Source: Amnibacterium flavum (GTDB taxonomy: Bacteria; Actinomycetota; Actinomycetes; Actinomycetales; Microbacteriaceae). From it: DNA of 64,000 nt. The position numbers and the translations under genes were made by a program. The DNA lies in the NCBI RefSeq assembly GCF_003097495.1, contig NZ_QEOP01000002.1, positions 1,302,001 to 1,366,000 of the forward strand, read 5' to 3'. Below, piece after piece: positions 44,034-52,685 of the stretch (positions are counted from its first letter, which is position 1; each line of letters opens with the position of its first letter). The notes beneath the pieces were generated by a model. The model made no database searches and was not told where the DNA came from. It saw only the letters and a list, made by a program, of their open reading frames with translations.

Positions 44034-45608
44034 CTACTTCCCCTTCAGATCCTTCCGCAGGATCTTGCCGGAGGCCGACTTGGGGATCGCGTCGATGAAT
44101 GCGACGGCGCGCACCTTCTTGTGGGGTGCCACATGCTCGGCGACGAAGGTCATCACCCCGCCCTCGTCGAGTTCGGAGCTGTCGCGCCGCACGACGAACG
44201 CCTTCGGGATCTCCTGTCCGTCGGCGTCCTGCGCGCCCACCACCGCGGCGTCGGTGATCTCGGGATGGGTGAGCAGCAGCGCCTCGAGTTCGGCGGGCGC
44301 CACCTGGTACCCCTTGTACTTGATCAGCTCTTTGAGCCGGTCGACGATGTAGAACTCGCCCTTCGCGCCGACGGTCGCGATGTCGCCGGTGTGCAGGAAT
44401 CCGTCGTCGTCGATCACTTCGTGAGTGGCGTCATCCCGCCCGAGGTAGCCGAGCATGACGTTCGGTCCGCGCACCAAGAGCTCCCCCGGTTCGCTCACGC
44501 CGTCGGCGGGGTGCTCGATCTCCTCCCCGGTTTCGACGGAGACGAGCTTGGCCTCGACGTTCGCGATCGGGAGGCCGATCGATCCTCGGGACAGCTGGTC
44601 GCGTCCGGGAGGCATGGCGTGGGTGACCGGGCTCGCCTCGCTCATCCCGTATCCCTGGCGCACCTTCGTTCCGAGACGTTCGGCCACCGCACGCATGAGC
44701 GCATCGTCGATCGGGGCGGCGCCAGAGAAGACCACGCGCACGCTGGACAGATCGTACTGGTCGACGAGGGGGTGCTTGGCGAGTGCAACCGCGATCGGCG
44801 GGGCGATGAACAGGTACGTGCAGTGGTGGTCGCGGATGATCCGCAGGAACTCCGCCAGGTCGAACTTGGGCATGGTGACCAGGGCTGCTCGCCGGCTGAG
44901 CGCGACGTCGAGGAGCACGGTCATGCCGTAGATGTGCGAGAACGGCAGCAGCGCGAGCACACGGTCGGATGACTCGACGTCGATGATCGGCCGCACCTGG
45001 CAGACGTTGGCGACCAGATTCGTGTGGCTCAGCTGCACGCCTTTCGGGATCCCGGTCGTGCCCGACGAGTACGGCATGACGGCCACATGCGTGGCGGGGT
45101 CGAATTCGACGCGGGGCGCGGGTGCCCCTGAGGTGAGCAGGTCGCGCAATTGCGGGTGCCCGTCCATGCCGTCGAGCACGATGACGTCGTCGGGGCCGAG
45201 TCCGACCGCCTCGGCTGCGGCGTTCGCCTGCGGGTAGAGCGCGCTGACGGTGAAGAGGGTGCGGGCGCCGGAGTCGCGGAGCTGGGTCTCGATCTCCTCG
45301 GCCGTGTAGAGCGCGTTGACGGTCGTCGCTGTCGCACCCGAGCGGAGGATCCCGTGGAAAACGGTGGCGAAGGCGGGCACGTTGGGGCAGTGCAGGGCGA
45401 CGACGGAGCCGACGCCGATGCCGCGCGCGGCGAGCGCCCCGGCGAGCGCGAGGATCTGCTGGACGAGCGCCCCATAGGTGGTCTCGACACCCGATGCGCC
45501 GTCGATCAGAGCGATGCGTCGCGAATCGTGCTCGCTCAGGCGACCGAACAGGAAGTCGAAGACCGACTGTTTCGGGATGATCTCGTCGGGGTACGGGCTG
45601 CGGTACAT
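44034..45608 (-). CDS. acyl-CoA/aryl-CoA ligase (4-coumarate-CoA ligase-like)
   Basis: 524 residues, ANL superfamily. Adenylation motif YSSGTTGIPKGVQLSH, GYGMSEASPVTH, the hinge YIVDRLKELIKYKGYQVAP, and the catalytic lysine in PKSASGKILRKDL close to the C-terminus. It activates a carboxylic acid as acyl-AMP and transfers it to CoA. The pattern is that of 4-coumarate-CoA ligase-like enzymes, which in bacteria act on cinnamates or fatty acids. It stands alone, convergent with the DeoR gene 27 bases away. Confidence 0.92.
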   Translation of the reverse strand: MYRSPYPDEIIPKQSVFDFLFGRLSEHDSRRIALIDGASGVETTYGALVQQILALAGALAARGIGVGSVVALHCPNVPAFATVFHGILRSGATATTVNALYTAEEIETQLRDSGARTLFTVSALYPQANAAAEAVGLGPDDVIVLDGMDGHPQLRDLLTSGAPAPRVEFDPATHVAVMPYSSGTTGIPKGVQLSHTNLVANVCQVRPIIDVESSDRVLALLPFSHIYGMTVLLDVALSRRAALVTMPKFDLAEFLRIIRDHHCTYLFIAPPIAVALAKHPLVDQYDLSSVRVVFSGAAPIDDALMRAVAERLGTKVRQGYGMSEASPVTHAMPPGRDQLSRGSIGLPIANVEAKLVSVETGEEIEHPADGVSEPGELLVRGPNVMLGYLGRDDATHEVIDDDGFLHTGDIATVGAKGEFYIVDRLKELIKYKGYQVAPAELEALLLTHPEITDAAVVGAQDADGQEIPKAFVVRRDSSELDEGGVMTFVAEHVAPHKKVRAVAFIDAIPKSASGKILRKDLKGK

Positions 45609-45697
45609 GGCGATCTCCTTTGATCAGCGATGTCGGACCCGCATCCTCTGCACGTGCGGGTCCTCGCAATCTAGACCCGCATCCCGATGATCGGATC

Positions 45698-45716
45698 GGA
45701 GCCCGCCGAGGGCTCC
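45698..45716 (-). terminator. short hairpin after small membrane gene
   Basis: GGAGCCC (45698-45704) and GGGCTCC (45710-45716) form a 7-bp stem with a GCCGA loop, about 50 bases downstream of the stop of the membrane protein at 45765. Weak; no U-run. Confidence 0.35.
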
Positions 45717-45764
45717 CGACGACGGGGCGCGCCGAAGATCACCCCCGACGTCGGATGCGCTTCG

Positions 45765-46136
45765 TCATTTTCTGAAGAACGAGTTGGCCTGCCCGGTGTG
45801 CAGCAGCACGATTGCGACGATCGATGCCACTCCCGACACCACCGGCAATGTGATCGCAGCCGGATCGTCTGCCAGCAGCAGCGCAGAGGTGAGCAGTGAG
45901 AGGACGAGCAGAACGGTGAGCAGCCATCGGGCGCTGCTGCTTCCACCGAACAGGCCCAGACTCACCACCAGCGTTGCCAGACCCACGATGACGCCGGCCC
46001 ACGCGGACACGTCGGAGAGCCCGACACCGGGCACCGAGGCGGTCAGCACCACCACTCCCAGCGCGATATGCAGGGCCGCCGAGATCCATGCCAGGACAGC
46101 CACTGACGTCACCGCGAACGGCCGCTGCTGTGCCAC
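45765..46136 (-). CDS. four-helix membrane protein
   Basis: 123 residues with four hydrophobic segments (about 11-32, 42-62, 68-86, 92-110) and a short basic tail (NSFFRK). No catalytic motif. I do not recognise a named family; it looks like the many small actinobacterial membrane proteins of unknown role. GTG 46136 is chosen because GGAGGAGG lies five bases upstream; an ATG 33 bases earlier lies before that site. Confidence 0.65.
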   Translation of the reverse strand: MAQQRPFAVTSVAVLAWISAALHIALGVVVLTASVPGVGLSDVSAWAGVIVGLATLVVSLGLFGGSSSARWLLTVLLVLSLLTSALLLADDPAAITLPVVSGVASIVAIVLLHTGQANSFFRK

Positions 46137-46365
46137 TCGGCCCTCCTCCGGTCGGCGCCAACGGTTCATCTGGATTCTGGCACCGGCACGTCAGGCGGCG
46201 CATCTGGCCCGTGGTGGTGAGACGCCGGCAGCAGAGGAGACAGACATCGTCAGGAGCTGCCACCACCCGAGCGATACTTCGCCACGACCGACTCCGAGCT
46301 CGCGATCACCGCGGGTAGAGTGTCGCCCGGGTCGGAAGGTCGCTCACCCGACGTCACTGCGAAGC

Positions 46366-46689
46366 TCAGTGGCCCGAGTCGACGAGTTTGAGTCCGACGA
46401 CGCACCCGACCAGTCCGATGATCAGGAGCACCTTGATCACCGAGACGGGTTCTGAGCCGGTCACCACCGCGTAGGTGATGGTAAGGACAGCCCCGATGCC
46501 GACCCACACGGCGTACGCCGTGCCGACCGGGATGTCCCTCATGGCGAACGCGAGACCGCCCATGCTGCAGACCAGCGCGACGCCGAAGACGACGGTCGGC
46601 CAGAGTTTCGTGAATCCCTCGGATTTGCCGAGCGCGGTCGCCCAGACCGCTTCGAGCACACCGGACGCGACAAGGAGGATCCACGACAT
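46366..46689 (-). CDS. sugE: SMR-family guanidinium exporter (SugE/Gdx)
   Basis: 107 residues, four membrane helices, small multidrug resistance family. The N-terminal WILLVASGVLEAVWATALGK has the essential glutamate (Glu13), and the GKSEGFTKLWP loop after TM1 and the GxAYAVWVGIGAV helix mark the SugE/Gdx subtype, which exports guanidinium in exchange for protons as a dual-topology dimer. The 41-nt guanidine-III riboswitch 15 bases upstream confirms this. Expression should rise when guanidine accumulates. Confidence 0.93.
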   Translation of the reverse strand: MSWILLVASGVLEAVWATALGKSEGFTKLWPTVVFGVALVCSMGGLAFAMRDIPVGTAYAVWVGIGAVLTITYAVVTGSEPVSVIKVLLIIGLVGCVVGLKLVDSGH

Positions 46690-46703
46690 GACAGCACCTT
46701 CAC

Positions 46704-46744
46704 GGCCAGTCTTGTCGCGTTCCGGGTACTGATCCCTCGTCCGG
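46704..46744 (-). ncRNA. guanidine-III riboswitch (ykkC-III)
   Basis: Read on the minus strand from 46744 to 46704, the 41 nt contain CCGGACGAGG, then GTACCCGG and GACAAGAC followed by G and C pairs. This order, spacing and length match the guanidine-III aptamer (as in the Thermobifida fusca structure, which is also 41 nt). It folds as an H-type pseudoknot. The aptamer ends 14 bases before the sugE start; the ribosome site GAAGG lies between, so guanidine binding probably frees or exposes it. Confidence 0.92.
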
Positions 46745-46824
46745 GAGTGTGAGAAACACTCTGCAGGCGACCGTAATCGACGAAGCTCGGCAAACCATGA
46801 GCAGCCGAACCTCGCCGGCTGCGC

Positions 46825-47604
46825 TCACCAGGTCGAGTCGCCCCTGATCACGACATCGGAGCCGCCGTCGATGAAGACGACCTGTCCGCAGAGGTGCGCG
46901 TTCTCCTCACTGGAGAGCCAGGCGAGCAGGTAGGCGACGTCACGGGGTTCGAAGATGCCATTGAGCGGCATCGGAACCTGCTGGAGCAGCGCTTTGCGGG
47001 CCTCCTCCGAATCCGTCAGGTCCGCCGTCATCGGGGTCGCCACCACCCCGGGCGCGATCGCGTTCAGCGGGACCCCCGCTCCGGCCCATGGCTCTGTCGC
47101 GGCGTTGCGGCGAACCCACTTGGCGAGCGCCTGCTTGGTGGTGCCGTAGATCTGGGCGGACAGCTCCGGGCTGTCGGCGAGCTCGGCGCCGCGCGCGAGG
47201 GCGGCGGGCTCGTCGCCCGCGAGAAGGGCATCGAGCAGCACCTTGTCAGCGGGGAAGAGCGACGCCATCGAGGCCGTCGTGACCGCCCGCGGCGCGGAGG
47301 ATCCGGACAGCAGCGGCCGCAGGCCCTCGAGGGTTGCGACCGCGCCGAAGAAGTTGACCGCCACTGTCGCGACGGTCGGCGATGCGAGTCCGGCGTTCGC
47401 GATGATCGCGTCGATGGTGCCGCCGCTCGCATCGGCGACCTGAGTGACGAGGTCGGTACGCCCCTCCGCCGTCGAGAGGTCGACGTTGACGTCGGCGTTG
47501 TGGATGTCGACGCCGATCACCCGATTGCCCCTCTCGGTGAGGAGTTCGGCGGTCGACCGGCCGATACCGCTCGCGGCACCGGTGATGACGTAGGTACGGG
47601 ACAT
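46825..47604 (-). CDS. short-chain dehydrogenase/reductase
   Basis: 259 residues, classical SDR. Cofactor loop TGAASGIGRS (8-17), Asp-ending second strand GVDIHN suggesting NAD+, IANAG, and an intact catalytic Tyr and Lys in IYGTTKQAL. The long insertion before the Tyr (KVLLDALLAGDEPAALARGA) is typical of 3-alpha-hydroxysteroid-dehydrogenase-like members. Substrate unknown. AAGGAG precedes ATG 47604. It stands alone on the minus strand, upstream of the guanidine riboswitch. Confidence 0.88.
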   Translation of the reverse strand: MSRTYVITGAASGIGRSTAELLTERGNRVIGVDIHNADVNVDLSTAEGRTDLVTQVADASGGTIDAIIANAGLASPTVATVAVNFFGAVATLEGLRPLLSGSSAPRAVTTASMASLFPADKVLLDALLAGDEPAALARGAELADSPELSAQIYGTTKQALAKWVRRNAATEPWAGAGVPLNAIAPGVVATPMTADLTDSEEARKALLQQVPMPLNGIFEPRDVAYLLAWLSSEENAHLCGQVVFIDGGSDVVIRGDSTW

Positions 47605-47708
47605 GAGGAGCTCCTTCGCTGCTCGAGAACTGACTTACCCCTCCATCGTCGTTCCCGTGACCGAGGCTGGCTAGGCCGAAGGTCCCGCCTGCCCGCGACT
47701 CGACAGCT

Positions 47709-47850
47709 GCACCCGCCCCCGCACTCCCGCCCGCTGAGCGCAGCGAAGCGAAGGACCAGCCGCACCCGCCCCCGCACTCCCGCCCGCTGAGCGCAGCGAA
47801 GCGAAGGACCCGGCGCGCCCACACACCCACCCCGCCCGCTGAGCCCGTCG
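47709..47850 (+). repeat. intergenic repeat, two 53-bp units plus remnant
   Basis: In the 358-base gap between the SDR and the beta-propeller gene, a unit with CGCCCGCTGAGCGCAGCGAA followed by GCGAAGGAC begins at 47709 and 47762 (53 bp apart). A third, diverged copy (CCCGCTGAGCCCGTCGAAGC) lies near 47825. Same family as the arrays at 7.8-10.1 kb, same orientation. The rest of the gap shows no gene. Confidence 0.85.
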
Positions 47851-47962
47851 AAGCGAACGGTGGACACGTCGCCGGGCTCGACGGGGCCGAGCCTCCATCC
47901 CCACAGGCACGACGTCCGCAGCTCTCGCCTACCCGACGTCGGGCGGGACCGGACGATCCGGA

Positions 47963-49210
47963 TCAGCGGGTGGCGCCGCGGCGTCGCGACGCCATGATGA
48001 CGGCGGCACCGAGAGCAAGGGCCGCGGCTGCGCCGGCGGCGAGGAGATCGATGCCGACCGGCCCGGTGGCCGCGAGCTGCGGGCTGGGCGCGGCGGCCGC
48101 AGAGGTCTCGCCGTTCCCCGCCGTCGACGGTGAGCCGGAGCCCGATCCCGCGATGCCGGTGCTGAGGATCGCGATGTTATTCGATCCGACACTGCTCACG
48201 TAGACCGTGGACCCGTCGTTCGAGAAGGCGACATCCGTGGGCAGGGTCCCGGCGTACGAGGTCACCGTTCCGGTCTCGGTGCGGGTTGCGACGTCGATGA
48301 TGGACACGGAGTCGGACCCGAGGTTGGCGACGTACACGGATGCCCCGTCGGGCGAGAAGGCGAGCCCGTAGGGAGCCAATCCCGAATAACCGGCGACATC
48401 GCCGAGCAGGGTGAGGGTCGTGAGGTCGATCACGGCGACGCCGCTCGATCCGTTCTCGCTGACGAACAGCAGCGATCCGTCGGGGGACACCGCGAGCGAG
48501 TTCGGCGACGAGCCCACCGGAAGTGCGATCGACCCGACCTCGGTGTCCGTTGTCGTGTCGATGATGGAGACGGTGTCCGAGATCGAGTTCGCAGTGTAGG
48601 CGCGGGTGGCATCCGGCGAGACGACGATCGCCTGCGGCGCGACGCCGGTGTACCCGGCCACGATGCCCGACTCGATATCACCAGCGGTGTAAACGATCGA
48701 GACGGTGCTGGTGCCACTGCCCAGCGTGTAGCCGTTGGTGACGTACGCCTTCGACATGCCGGGGACGAAGGCGGCGGCGGACGGTCGACGGCCCGTGAAT
48801 CCGATCACCTGGCGCTCCACGCCCGTCCGCGCCCCCATCACGATGACCGAGTCGCTGTTCGCGGCCGGGACGTAGAGGGTGCCGCCTGTGGGGTGGATCG
48901 CGATTCGGCGCATCCCCGACCCGCTGACCGGGTAGTGGGCGATCTCGGCGTTCGACGCCGTGTCGATCACCGAGATGGACTGGTCGCCGTCGTTGGAGAC
49001 GTACATCCGAGTCCCGTCCGCGGAGATGACGAGGTCGAACGGGCCCGTGCCGCTGTACCCGGAGACGGTCCCGACCTGGATCGGCGCAGCAGCCGCGACG
49101 GCGGGCGAAGCGGCGATCAGGATCGACGCGGTCACGGCGAGGGCCGCGCCGAAATGAACCACCCCCCGTCCCGAGAGTCGGCGGGAACGGGACGGTGCGG
49201 AGTGCGGCAT
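47963..49210 (-). CDS. secreted YVTN beta-propeller protein with C-terminal LAATG sorting signal
   Basis: 415 residues. Signal peptide at 1-40 (SRRLSGRG, then a hydrophobic core and SPAVAAAAP). Then about seven propeller blades of the YVTN type, each with a D-G/A-x-x-x-Y-V-x-N strand pair and VSIID or SVIDT. After a Gly/Ser/Pro linker come LAATG, a hydrophobic helix and RRRGATR: a cell-wall sorting signal with Leu-Ala-x-Thr-Gly, the type cleaved by class E sortases. Surface display, perhaps adhesion or ligand binding, is likely. No sortase gene is in the window. GGAAAG lies six bases before ATG 49210. Confidence 0.88.
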   Translation of the reverse strand: MPHSAPSRSRRLSGRGVVHFGAALAVTASILIAASPAVAAAAPIQVGTVSGYSGTGPFDLVISADGTRMYVSNDGDQSISVIDTASNAEIAHYPVSGSGMRRIAIHPTGGTLYVPAANSDSVIVMGARTGVERQVIGFTGRRPSAAAFVPGMSKAYVTNGYTLGSGTSTVSIVYTAGDIESGIVAGYTGVAPQAIVVSPDATRAYTANSISDTVSIIDTTTDTEVGSIALPVGSSPNSLAVSPDGSLLFVSENGSSGVAVIDLTTLTLLGDVAGYSGLAPYGLAFSPDGASVYVANLGSDSVSIIDVATRTETGTVTSYAGTLPTDVAFSNDGSTVYVSSVGSNNIAILSTGIAGSGSGSPSTAGNGETSAAAAPSPQLAATGPVGIDLLAAGAAAALALGAAVIMASRRRGATR

Positions 49211-49401
49211 GCGGGTCTTTCCATCTGGCGGACATGTCGTGGGCAGGGTGAGCCGCCGTCGGCAGGCTATCCAGGACGCTCTGATCGGAACGTCAGGCAC
49301 CCCGGCGTGCCTGACACCCGTACGACACGCACGCCCCACGGTGCTCCCTTGCGGCTTGCCGAGCGGCGCCGCGCACGGCCTTTCCGCGACGCCCGACGGG
49401 C

Positions 49402-51285
49402 TCAGACGACCGCGCCGGGCCTGACGCTCGCCTCGAGAGCTTCGATGAGGGAGCGCGCGTCGTACGGTCCGACATGACGGACCCCGTTGATGAAGAGGGT
49501 CGGCACCGCGGTGATCTCCATCGCCTCCGCGTCGAGCATGTCGTCTCGCACACGGGCGGCGATCTCGGGTGACGTGAGGTCGGCCTCGAACTTCTCCATG
49601 TCGAGTCCGAGCTCACGGGCCCGGCGCAGGATGTCGGACGGCAGCTGATTCTCCTGGTCGGAGAACAGTGCGCGTTCGAACTCGAAGAACTTGCCCTGAC
49701 GCGCGGCCGCCTCCGAGGCTTCCGCCGCGGCGAGCGCGTTCGGGTGGAAGCTGACGAGCGGCGCATGCCGCCACACGTAGCGCAGCCGATCGCCGACCTC
49801 TTCGCGCACCTGCTGGATCGAGCCCGACGCCTTGAGGCAGAACTGACACTGGAAGTCGCCGTATTCGACGATCGTGAACGGTGCGTCGTCGCTACCGTAG
49901 ACGTGGTCGCGCTTCGAATCGACCGGCCGGGCGAGTGTGCGGGCAGCCTCCTGGCTCGGGTGCACCCGGTCGGAGACTCGGAAGATCAGCGTTGCGATGA
50001 GGAACGCGAGCACCGAAGCGGCGAGAACCCCGACGCGCGCCTCGTTCTGGGCGGAGGAGTCGTCGATCGCGATGTCGATGATGAACAGCGAGATCGTGAA
50101 TCCGATCCCGCACAGCGCCGCACCCCCGGCGACCCGGTCGAGGGTGAGCCCCGCGCCGAGCTCGCCGAGCCGGAACACCTTCATCACCGCGGTGGCACCG
50201 AACACCCCGATGAACTTGCCCACGACGAGACCGACGACGACACCCCAGGTGATAGGCGACTGGATCGCCGTTATCAGGATGTCGGGGCTGAGTTGGACAC
50301 CCGCGTTCGCGAGCGCGAACAGCGGCAGCACCACGTAGGCGACGTAGGGCGCGTAGGCGGTCTGCAGCCGCTCGTTGATCGAGATCGACTCGCGGAGGCT
50401 GTTGGCCGCCGCCCGCGCGTACTCCGTGTTCGGCGACTGCCGGAACGTACGCGCCAGGTCGAGGGCGTGCTCGACGTCCCGACGGTTGGGGCGGTAGACG
50501 GGGACGAGCAGAGCGATCGCGACGCCGGCGAGGGTCGGGTGCACACCGGACGCGAGGAACGACAGCCAGACGATGATCGCGAGCGTGCCGTACACGGGCC
50601 CGCGACCGCCTCGCAGGTAGCGGGTGAAGTAGACGCCGACGAGACCGATCGCGGCGACGACCAGCGGGAACGGGTTGAAGTCCTCGGTGTAGATGAGGGC
50701 GATGATGCTGAGCGCTCCGATGTCGTCGACAACCGCCAATGCGAGCAGGAACACCCGGAGACGCCCCGGGATGCGGGGACCGACGAGGGCGAGCGCTCCG
50801 ACGACGAACGCGGTGTCGGTCGAGATGACGACCCCCCACGCGTGCTCGTTGCCCGATCCCATCGCGATGAGGAAGAACAGCACTGCGGGGACGGCGAGCC
50901 CGGCCACCGCTGCCACGACGGGGACGACGGCACGCGACCAGCTGGTGAGCTCACCGATCGCGAACTCCCGGCGCACCTCGAGGCCGACGGTGAAGAAGAA
51001 GATCGCCATCAGGGCGTCGTTCACCAGTGCGTGAAGCGTGAAGTCGAGCTGCAGATCGGCGAACCCGAACATCAGGTGCGTGTCCCAGAAGGACTCGTAG
51101 GTCTCGTGCGACACATTCGCCCACACGATGGCGATGACGGTGGCCGCGAGCAGGAGCATGGCGCCGACACGGGCTTGCCCCATCGCGCGGATCTTGTCCG
51201 CCACTGACCGGTGCCGGTGCTGATGCGAGTGGTCCTGCGGCCGCTCGGGATCAGGCGAAGTCCTGATGATCGTCAGTTGGGTCAT
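49402..51285 (-). CDS. nhaA: NhaA Na+/H+ antiporter with C-terminal DsbA-like domain
   Basis: 627 residues. Residues about 30-430 are NhaA: MAIFFFTVGLEVRREF, STDTAFVVGALALV, LAVVDDIGALSIIALIY (the paired transport aspartates) and GIGFTISLFI. The last ~180 residues form a DsbA/thioredoxin-like domain with YGDFQCQFCLKA (Cys-Gln-Phe-Cys) and the cis-Pro in AVPTLFING. NhaA extrudes Na+ for H+; the fused domain lies on one membrane face and may sense or control redox state. Length and linker suggest a true fusion, known in other actinobacteria. ATG 51285 is chosen over longer frames, which are GC-rich read-through. Confidence 0.92.
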   Translation of the reverse strand: MTQLTIIRTSPDPERPQDHSHQHRHRSVADKIRAMGQARVGAMLLLAATVIAIVWANVSHETYESFWDTHLMFGFADLQLDFTLHALVNDALMAIFFFTVGLEVRREFAIGELTSWSRAVVPVVAAVAGLAVPAVLFFLIAMGSGNEHAWGVVISTDTAFVVGALALVGPRIPGRLRVFLLALAVVDDIGALSIIALIYTEDFNPFPLVVAAIGLVGVYFTRYLRGGRGPVYGTLAIIVWLSFLASGVHPTLAGVAIALLVPVYRPNRRDVEHALDLARTFRQSPNTEYARAAANSLRESISINERLQTAYAPYVAYVVLPLFALANAGVQLSPDILITAIQSPITWGVVVGLVVGKFIGVFGATAVMKVFRLGELGAGLTLDRVAGGAALCGIGFTISLFIIDIAIDDSSAQNEARVGVLAASVLAFLIATLIFRVSDRVHPSQEAARTLARPVDSKRDHVYGSDDAPFTIVEYGDFQCQFCLKASGSIQQVREEVGDRLRYVWRHAPLVSFHPNALAAAEASEAAARQGKFFEFERALFSDQENQLPSDILRRARELGLDMEKFEADLTSPEIAARVRDDMLDAEAMEITAVPTLFINGVRHVGPYDARSLIEALEASVRPGAVV

Positions 51286-51442
51286 TGCACGCCTCCCGCT
51301 TCGCACTCCGAATAGCAAGCGAATGCATCGCAACTTTTCGGGATACGTACAGCCTGACACGATCTCGGGGTCGGTGCACCGACGAAGGTGGCACTGATCC
51401 ACCCTGGTCGACGAGTGCGGATCGCGAGACCCGAGCCACGGT

Positions 51443-52351
51443 TCAATCGTGCTTCGGCACCTCGTCGACGGGATCGTCGCGGACCTCGCCGGTCGCCGCC
51501 CATTCCGCGCCTCTGACGAGCATCGTCTTGTAGTGCGGGAGCCGGGTCGCGATGTCCATCGTCGGCCCGATGTCGCGACCTTCTGCGTGTCCCTGGTGGG
51601 CGGCACCGATCGTCGATGCGCCGACGTGACCGAAGGAGAGCGCGAACACGCGTCCATCACCGTAGGCCTTGGTCCAGCTGACGGGATGCCGTTGATCTGT
51701 GCCCGGCAGGGCCCTCGCGCTCTCGATGTCGTAGATCTTCGGTCCGGGCATGGCGTTCACCGCGTAGTACGCCCCTTCGAGATACGCCTCGGCCGGGTCG
51801 GCGATGTCCGCGAGCACCGTCACGTCGTTCACCGGCGGTAACGCCATGTTGACGTACTTGTCATCGACCGGCGACACGAAGTCCACCGTCAGGCCGCGGG
51901 TGATGGGATGCTCCGGCTCTGTGAGGTGGATCTCGACGGCTTCGCCGGGCGCTCGACGACTCGTCGACCTCATGGCCCCGCCGAAGAGCTCGAGCAACTC
52001 GTCGGCGTGGGAATCCCACGTGCCACCCATCCAGAAGGAGCCGTGCAAGACGACGAGGCCTCCGCCGTTGCGAACGTACTCGAACAGCGCACGTTCGGTG
52101 TCCTCACCCCACCTGCGCTCCTCCCCTGCCGGGGCGTCGGCGCCGAAGTAGTTCAGCAGGACGACGTCGAAGGGCGCCAGAGTCGCCGCGGTCGCACCCT
52201 CGAACGCCTCTGTCACGCGCACATCGAAGTACGGACGCTCCTCGAGGATCTCGCGGAATCGCGCGGAGGCGGCTCGCCAGCGATGGTGGAAATGGTCGTT
52301 GCCGGTGATGATGAGGGCGCGCAGGCGCCGCTGCGGGTCGTTCGCGGTCAT
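51443..52351 (-). CDS. ThuA-like domain protein
   Basis: 302 residues with the class-I glutamine-amidotransferase-like ThuA fold: RALIITGNDHFHHRWR at the start, FDVVLLNYFGAD, LVVLHGSFWMGG, and GRVFALSFGH. ThuA-like proteins occur in sugar (trehalose and others) catabolism and as glycoside-active enzymes; many are uncharacterised. The divergent gap to the MEDS-LuxR gene holds a long palindrome. Cytosolic, no signal peptide. Confidence 0.85.
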   Translation of the reverse strand: MTANDPQRRLRALIITGNDHFHHRWRAASARFREILEERPYFDVRVTEAFEGATAATLAPFDVVLLNYFGADAPAGEERRWGEDTERALFEYVRNGGGLVVLHGSFWMGGTWDSHADELLELFGGAMRSTSRRAPGEAVEIHLTEPEHPITRGLTVDFVSPVDDKYVNMALPPVNDVTVLADIADPAEAYLEGAYYAVNAMPGPKIYDIESARALPGTDQRHPVSWTKAYGDGRVFALSFGHVGASTIGAAHQGHAEGRDIGPTMDIATRLPHYKTMLVRGAEWAATGEVRDDPVDEVPKHD

Positions 52352-52685
52352 CGTTCTCGTCCTCTCATCGCTTCAGCGGGCGCCGGGCGTAGTGCTCGGC
52401 CGCCGCATCCGCACTCACGTGGCCCGGCCGCATGTGAGTGAAGAGCGAAGGGAGGACAGCACCGACCTGGCGAAAGTACCTACTGACGTAGATACTTCCT
52501 ATCCCACGCTGGGGCGCACGGCAAGTGCGATGCCAAGAACGGCGCGGCGATCGACCAGCGCCTCCGTGAGGTTGCGCGTGTCCTCGCGCGGCGGCTCCGA
52601 GCACGAATCGGGCGTTCGGACCACCGGTTGCGATGAGGTCGCAGTGCTACTCTTCACGCCTCGGATCCACTGAACGGTGGCCACT
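52352..52685. promoter_or_regulatory. 334-base divergent intergenic region
   Basis: Shared promoter space between the ThuA-like gene and the MEDS-LuxR gene. Apart from the palindrome at 52474-52497 I see no further structure; the short open frames across it lack ribosome sites and family resemblance. Confidence 0.45.
52474..52497. promoter_or_regulatory. 24-bp operator-like palindrome
   Basis: AAGTA-C-CTAC-TGAC-GTAG-A-TACTT: both halves match perfectly apart from one spacer base each side. It is AT-richer than its surroundings, typical of a regulator site. About 120 bases upstream of the thuA-like start and about 190 upstream of the MEDS-LuxR gene. Confidence 0.55.

Noticed and set aside
46690-46830. 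guanidine-I or guanidine-II riboswitch
   Set aside because: The ykkC-I conserved core and the paired ACGR loops of class II are absent; the sequence matches class III instead.
52365-52604. 80-codon minus-strand ORF in the thuA/MEDS gap
   Set aside because: Arg/Ala-rich, no ribosome site, and it crosses the operator-like palindrome.
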